Below are positions 61,105 to 64,000 of a DNA stretch of 64,000 nucleotides, in pieces. Location of the stretch: assembly GCF_009184865.1 (NCBI RefSeq), contig NZ_CP045096.1, forward strand, positions 9,114,001 to 9,178,000, in the 5' to 3' direction. A program made the translations under genes and the position numbers. Source of the DNA: Streptomyces phaeolivaceus. Its GTDB lineage: Bacteria > Actinomycetota > Actinomycetes > Streptomycetales > Streptomycetaceae. Within the stretch, counting starts at the first letter, position 1. Each line of letters starts with the position of its first letter. Under the pieces are notes generated by a model, which saw nothing but the letters and a program-made list of their open reading frames with translations, was not told the origin of the DNA and did no database searches.

Positions 61105-62163
61105 ATGCGCTGGAACCAGTTGCTGAACGTGGTGGGCTCCCACGCCGCGGGCATGGGCGGGGACGTCGTGACCGGCGGTCTGCCCCCGGTACCGGGCGAC
61201 ACCGTCATGGAGAAGTCGATCTACTTCCAGAGGAATCTGGACCATCTGCGCCGCATCGTGATGACCGAACCCCGTGGGGCGGTGAGCGGCGTCAACTTCG
61301 TCGTCCCCGCCACGCACCCGGAGGCCGCGTTCGGCTACATCATCGCGGAGTCCATCGAGTATGTGGCGATGTCGGGGAGCAACACGATGTGTGTGGCGAC
61401 GGTGTTGCTGGAGACGGGGATGGTGCCGATGTCGGAGCCGGTGACGGAGTTGACGTTGGAGGCTCCGGCGGGGTTGATCCGGCTGCGGTGCGAGTGCCGG
61501 GACGGGAAGGTCACGAAGGTGTCGTTCGTGAACCAGCCGGCGTTCGTGTATCACCACCGGGCGCCGGTGGAGGTGGAGGGGCTGGGGACGGTGGCGGTGG
61601 ATGTCGCGTGGGGCGGGATGACGTACGCGATCGTGGACGCGCAGGCCCTGGGCTTCCGGCTGACGGAGGACGAGGCGGTCGACCTGGTCACCACCGGGCA
61701 GCGCGTCAAGGCGGCGGCGGCCGAGCAGCTCGCCTGTGTGCACCCCCTGGAACCCCGTTACGCCGGTATCACGCAGACCGAGTTCGCCGGGCCGCTGCGC
61801 ACGGTCGACGGGGTGCTGACCTCGCGCAACGTCGTCGTGATCTCGCCCGGCTTCATCGACCGCAGCCCGTGCGGCACGGGTACGTCGGCGCGGCTGGCGC
61901 TGATGCACGCGCGGGGGGAGATCGCGGTGGGGCAGCCGTTCGTGCACGAGTCGATCCTGGGCACGACGTTCACCGCGAACATCGAGGACACCGCGACGGT
62001 GGGGGACTACCCGGCGGTCGTCCCGCGCGTCGGCGGACAGGCCTGGATCACCTCCCTCCAGCAGATGGTCGTGGACCCCACGGACCCGTTCCCCACCGGT
62101 TTCACCCTCAACGACAGCCCCTTCGACGACGTCGACTCGCTCAGCCTCATCGGCAACCAGTGA
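61105..62163 (+). CDS. Proline-racemase-superfamily protein, paralogue 1 (Ser/Cys type)
   Basis: A 352-aa member of the proline racemase superfamily. The first catalytic position is Ser90 (MSGSNTMC) rather than Cys (MCGHNT). The second, Cys256, is kept in SPCGTGTSARLALMHARGE. The Ser/Cys combination is known in the family for hydroxyproline epimerases. GGAGGAG precedes the ATG. Two tracts, 61356-61652 and 61867-62036, are nearly identical at the DNA level to paralogue 2 (offset exactly 1090), while the N-terminal and spacer parts differ. Confidence 0.85.
   Translation: MRWNQLLNVVGSHAAGMGGDVVTGGLPPVPGDTVMEKSIYFQRNLDHLRRIVMTEPRGAVSGVNFVVPATHPEAAFGYIIAESIEYVAMSGSNTMCVATVLLETGMVPMSEPVTELTLEAPAGLIRLRCECRDGKVTKVSFVNQPAFVYHHRAPVEVEGLGTVAVDVAWGGMTYAIVDAQALGFRLTEDEAVDLVTTGQRVKAAAAEQLACVHPLEPRYAGITQTEFAGPLRTVDGVLTSRNVVVISPGFIDRSPCGTGTSARLALMHARGEIAVGQPFVHESILGTTFTANIEDTATVGDYPAVVPRVGGQAWITSLQQMVVDPTDPFPTGFTLNDSPFDDVDSLSLIGNQ
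61356..61652 (+). repeat. Gene-conversion tract 1 between the racemase paralogues (copy in paralogue 1)
   Basis: Reading both copies base by base, 296 of 297 positions are identical to 62446-62742; the only change I see is G at 61617 versus T at 62707. Codons in the tract favour NNG (GTG, TTG, GCG) unlike the NNC bias of the flanks. Confidence 0.85.
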
Positions 62164-62194
62164 TGACCGGTACCGGCCTCGAAAGGAACTCCCG

Positions 62195-63268
62195 ATGCAG
62201 CTGAACCGGATGCTCCACCTGGTGAGCGCGCACAACGAGGGGATGCGCGGCGATGTCGTGGTCGGCGGACTGCCCGCCGTACCCGGCGAGAGCGTCCGCG
62301 ACAAGATGCTCTACTTCCAGGAGCACCTCGACCATCTGCGGAAGATCATCGTGTTCGAACCGCGTGGTGCGGGCGGTCCCGTCAACTTCGTCGTCCCGGC
62401 CAGTCACCCGGAGGCCGCGTTCGGCTACATCATCGGCCTGCCCACCGAGTATGTGGCGATGTCGGGGAGCAACACGATGTGTGTGGCGACGGTGTTGCTG
62501 GAGACGGGGATGGTGCCGATGTCGGAGCCGGTGACGGAGTTGACGTTGGAGGCTCCGGCGGGGTTGATCCGGCTGCGGTGCGAGTGCCGGGACGGGAAGG
62601 TCACGAAGGTGTCGTTCGTGAACCAGCCGGCGTTCGTGTATCACCACCGGGCGCCGGTGGAGGTGGAGGGGCTGGGGACGGTGGCGGTGGATGTCGCGTG
62701 GGGCGGTATGACGTACGCGATCGTGGACGCGCAGGCCCTGGGATTCGGTCTCGGCGAGGACGAGGCGGGCGACCTGGTGAGCGCGGGCCAGCGCATCAAG
62801 ACCGCCGCCCATGAGCAGCTCCAGGCCGTGCACCCGCTCGAACCGCGCTTCAACGGCATCACGCAGACCGAGTTCGCCGGGCCGTTGCGCACGGTCGACG
62901 GGGTGCTCACCTCGCGCAACGTCGTCGTGGTCTCGCCCGGCGGGATCGACAGGTGTCCGTGCGGCACGGGTACGTCGGCGCGGCTGGCGCTGATGCACGC
63001 GCGGGGGGAGATCGCGGTGGGGCAGCCGTTCGTGCACGAGTCGATCCTGGGCACGACGTTCACCGCGAACATCGAGGACACCGCGACGGTGGGGGACTAC
63101 CCGGCGGTCGTCCCGCGCGTCGGCGGGCAGGCCTGGATCACCGCCGTCAAGCAGATCGGGGTCGACCCGTCCGACCCGTTCCCCAGCGGCTTCACCCTGG
63201 CCGACTACTGGGGGGACATCTCGGCGACCGACCGCGTGGGTACGTCAGGGGCCCACGAGGCGGACTGA
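62195..63268 (+). CDS. Proline-racemase-superfamily protein, paralogue 2 (Ser/Cys type)
   Basis: A 357-aa paralogue of the preceding gene. It again has Ser90 (MSGSNTMC) and Cys256 (RCPCGTGTSARL), so the same catalytic pair. The N-terminus (NRMLHLVSAHNEGMRGDVVVGG), the middle loop (LGEDEAGDLVSAGQRIKTAA) and the C-terminus differ from paralogue 1. AAGGAA lies seven bases before the ATG. The two may form a heterodimer or handle different stereoisomers. It is the last gene before a new operator and promoter. Confidence 0.85.
   Translation: MQLNRMLHLVSAHNEGMRGDVVVGGLPAVPGESVRDKMLYFQEHLDHLRKIIVFEPRGAGGPVNFVVPASHPEAAFGYIIGLPTEYVAMSGSNTMCVATVLLETGMVPMSEPVTELTLEAPAGLIRLRCECRDGKVTKVSFVNQPAFVYHHRAPVEVEGLGTVAVDVAWGGMTYAIVDAQALGFGLGEDEAGDLVSAGQRIKTAAHEQLQAVHPLEPRFNGITQTEFAGPLRTVDGVLTSRNVVVVSPGGIDRCPCGTGTSARLALMHARGEIAVGQPFVHESILGTTFTANIEDTATVGDYPAVVPRVGGQAWITAVKQIGVDPSDPFPSGFTLADYWGDISATDRVGTSGAHEAD
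62446..62742 (+). repeat. Gene-conversion tract 1 (copy in paralogue 2)
   Basis: Partner of 61356-61652. A second perfectly identical pair follows at the same offset: 61867-62036 and 62957-63126 (170 bp). Confidence 0.85.
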
Positions 63269-63324
63269 GCCCCGACCGGGGGTGTCAATGTGCCGTGTCC
63301 TGGGCCCCTCACGCCTATTGCTCA

Positions 63325-63340
63325 TTGTCGACAATCGACA
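63325..63340 (+). promoter_or_regulatory. Catabolic-island operator, copy 6
   Basis: TTGTCGACAATCGACA, the best match to the consensus. It is followed by TACGATAATCC, a possible -10 region, and lies 56 bases before the aldehyde dehydrogenase at 63397. Confidence 0.72.
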
Positions 63341-63396
63341 TACGATAATCCTTATCCCGGATGTCGCTCATGTCGCTCTCTGCGAAGGATCTAGCA

Positions 63397-64000
63397 ATGG
63401 ATGCACTCGATCTGGTGAAGACCGCGCCGCGACAGGCGTTCATCGGCGGCAGGTTCGTCGACGCCGCCTCGGGGGCGAGCCTCCCGTCGTACAACCCCGC
63501 GACGGGTGAGCTGATCGCGGAGGTGGCCGACTGTGGCGAGGTCGACGTCGACGCCGCGGTCGCCAGTGCCCGCGCGGCCTTCGAGGACGGCAGGTGGTCC
63601 CGGCTGTCGCCGGCGGAGCGCAAGTCGGCGATGCTCAGGTTCGCGGACCTGATCGAGTCCCACGCCCAGGACCTCGTGGACATCGAGTCGATCGACGCGG
63701 GCAAGCCGGTCGTCGACGGCGCGGAGTCGGACGTACCACACGTCGTCGAGGTCATCCGCTACTACGCGGAGATGATCGACAAGGTGTTCGGCAAGGTGGC
63801 TCCCACGGGCGCCGAGAGCCTCGCCCTCGTGGTGAAGCAGCCCGTCGGCGTCGTCGGCGCCGTACTGCCCTGGAACTTCCCCATCGCCCTCGTCGGCCAG
63901 AAGGTCGGTCCCGCCCTCGCGGCCGGCAACTCCGTGGTCATCAAGCCCCCGGAGCAGGCGCCGCTCAGCACGCTCTACTTCGCCCGGCTCGCCGCCGAGG
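63397..64000 (+). CDS. Aldehyde dehydrogenase, N-terminal part (cut by window edge)
   Basis: The first 201 residues of an aldehyde dehydrogenase: FIGGRFVDAASGASLPSYNPATGELIAEVADC, then VEVIRYYAEMIDKVFGKVAP and LPWNFPIALVGQKVGPALAAGN. The catalytic Cys lies beyond the window. GAAGGA lies eight bases before the ATG. In hydroxyproline pathways the last step is ketoglutarate-semialdehyde dehydrogenase from this superfamily; the sequence also resembles gamma-glutamyl-aminobutyraldehyde dehydrogenases. It has its own operator (63325). Confidence 0.9.
   Translation, partial: MDALDLVKTAPRQAFIGGRFVDAASGASLPSYNPATGELIAEVADCGEVDVDAAVASARAAFEDGRWSRLSPAERKSAMLRFADLIESHAQDLVDIESIDAGKPVVDGAESDVPHVVEVIRYYAEMIDKVFGKVAPTGAESLALVVKQPVGVVGAVLPWNFPIALVGQKVGPALAAGNSVVIKPPEQAPLSTLYFARLAAE

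Overview
The window is very GC-rich and codon-biased to G/C at third positions. It has many GTG and TTG starts, ATGA/GTGA gene overlaps, lipoproteins with actinobacterial lipoboxes and only two in-frame TTA codons that I found. This fits a Streptomyces-like actinomycete chromosome, in an accessory, catabolism-rich part. No rRNA, tRNA, CRISPR array or phage module was seen.

Region 1 (1-9.3 kb) has the first codons of an IclR regulator, divergent from a catabolic operon: aldehyde dehydrogenase, ThDP enzyme (with a TTA codon), and a branched-chain-amino-acid-type ABC transporter (SBP, LivH, fused LivM-LivG, LivF). A quinate/shikimate-dehydrogenase-like gene follows, which appears to have its own operator. 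Region 2 (9.3-16 kb) is a cell-envelope glycosylation set (GT2-GtrA protein, 762-aa GT39-type transferase) with a two-component system. Region 3 (16-24.8 kb) has a small secreted protein, decayed genes, two FAH-family hydrolases with a CMD-family protein, an IclR regulator and an SDR, a TetR/MFS exporter pair, and a decayed subtilase. Region 4 (24.8-29.8 kb) has an unusual Rossmann-LuxR fusion, then an aspartase/IclR/asparaginase/amino-acid-ABC locus scarred by a deletion. Region 5 (29.8-39.5 kb) has small secreted proteins, a large subtilase, an S33 peptidase, a TetR/DUF1269-like pair and an intact IS5-family element inserted at the exact centre of a palindromic terminator.

Region 6 (40.3 kb to the end) is one catabolic island tied together by six copies of an operator-like sequence (core TTGTYGACAA). 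It has a peptide/opine-type ABC transporter, an SMR exporter, an enolase-superfamily enzyme, two tandem RbsD-like proteins, an alpha/beta hydrolase, two aldehyde dehydrogenases, a GMC oxidoreductase with a small partner, a threonine-dehydratase-like enzyme, RidA, a DapA-family enzyme, a 1174-aa indolepyruvate-ferredoxin-oxidoreductase-like enzyme, a D-amino-acid-oxidase-like flavoenzyme and two proline-racemase-superfamily paralogues. The last four families plus an aldehyde dehydrogenase are the known toolkit for hydroxyproline (epimerase, D-hydroxyproline dehydrogenase, pyrroline-hydroxycarboxylate deaminase, ketoglutarate-semialdehyde dehydrogenase). The other enzymes do not belong to that textbook route, so the true substrate may be a larger or modified imino acid.

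The items I find most novel are: (i) a recurring about 20-nt hairpin-like element in front of four small secreted protein genes, plus one orphan copy; (ii) a single-ORF fusion of an F420/NADP-reductase-like domain to a LuxR DNA-binding domain, with a TTA codon; (iii) the operator-linked 23-kb island with tandem RbsD-like proteins; (iv) gene-conversion tracts between the two racemase paralogues.
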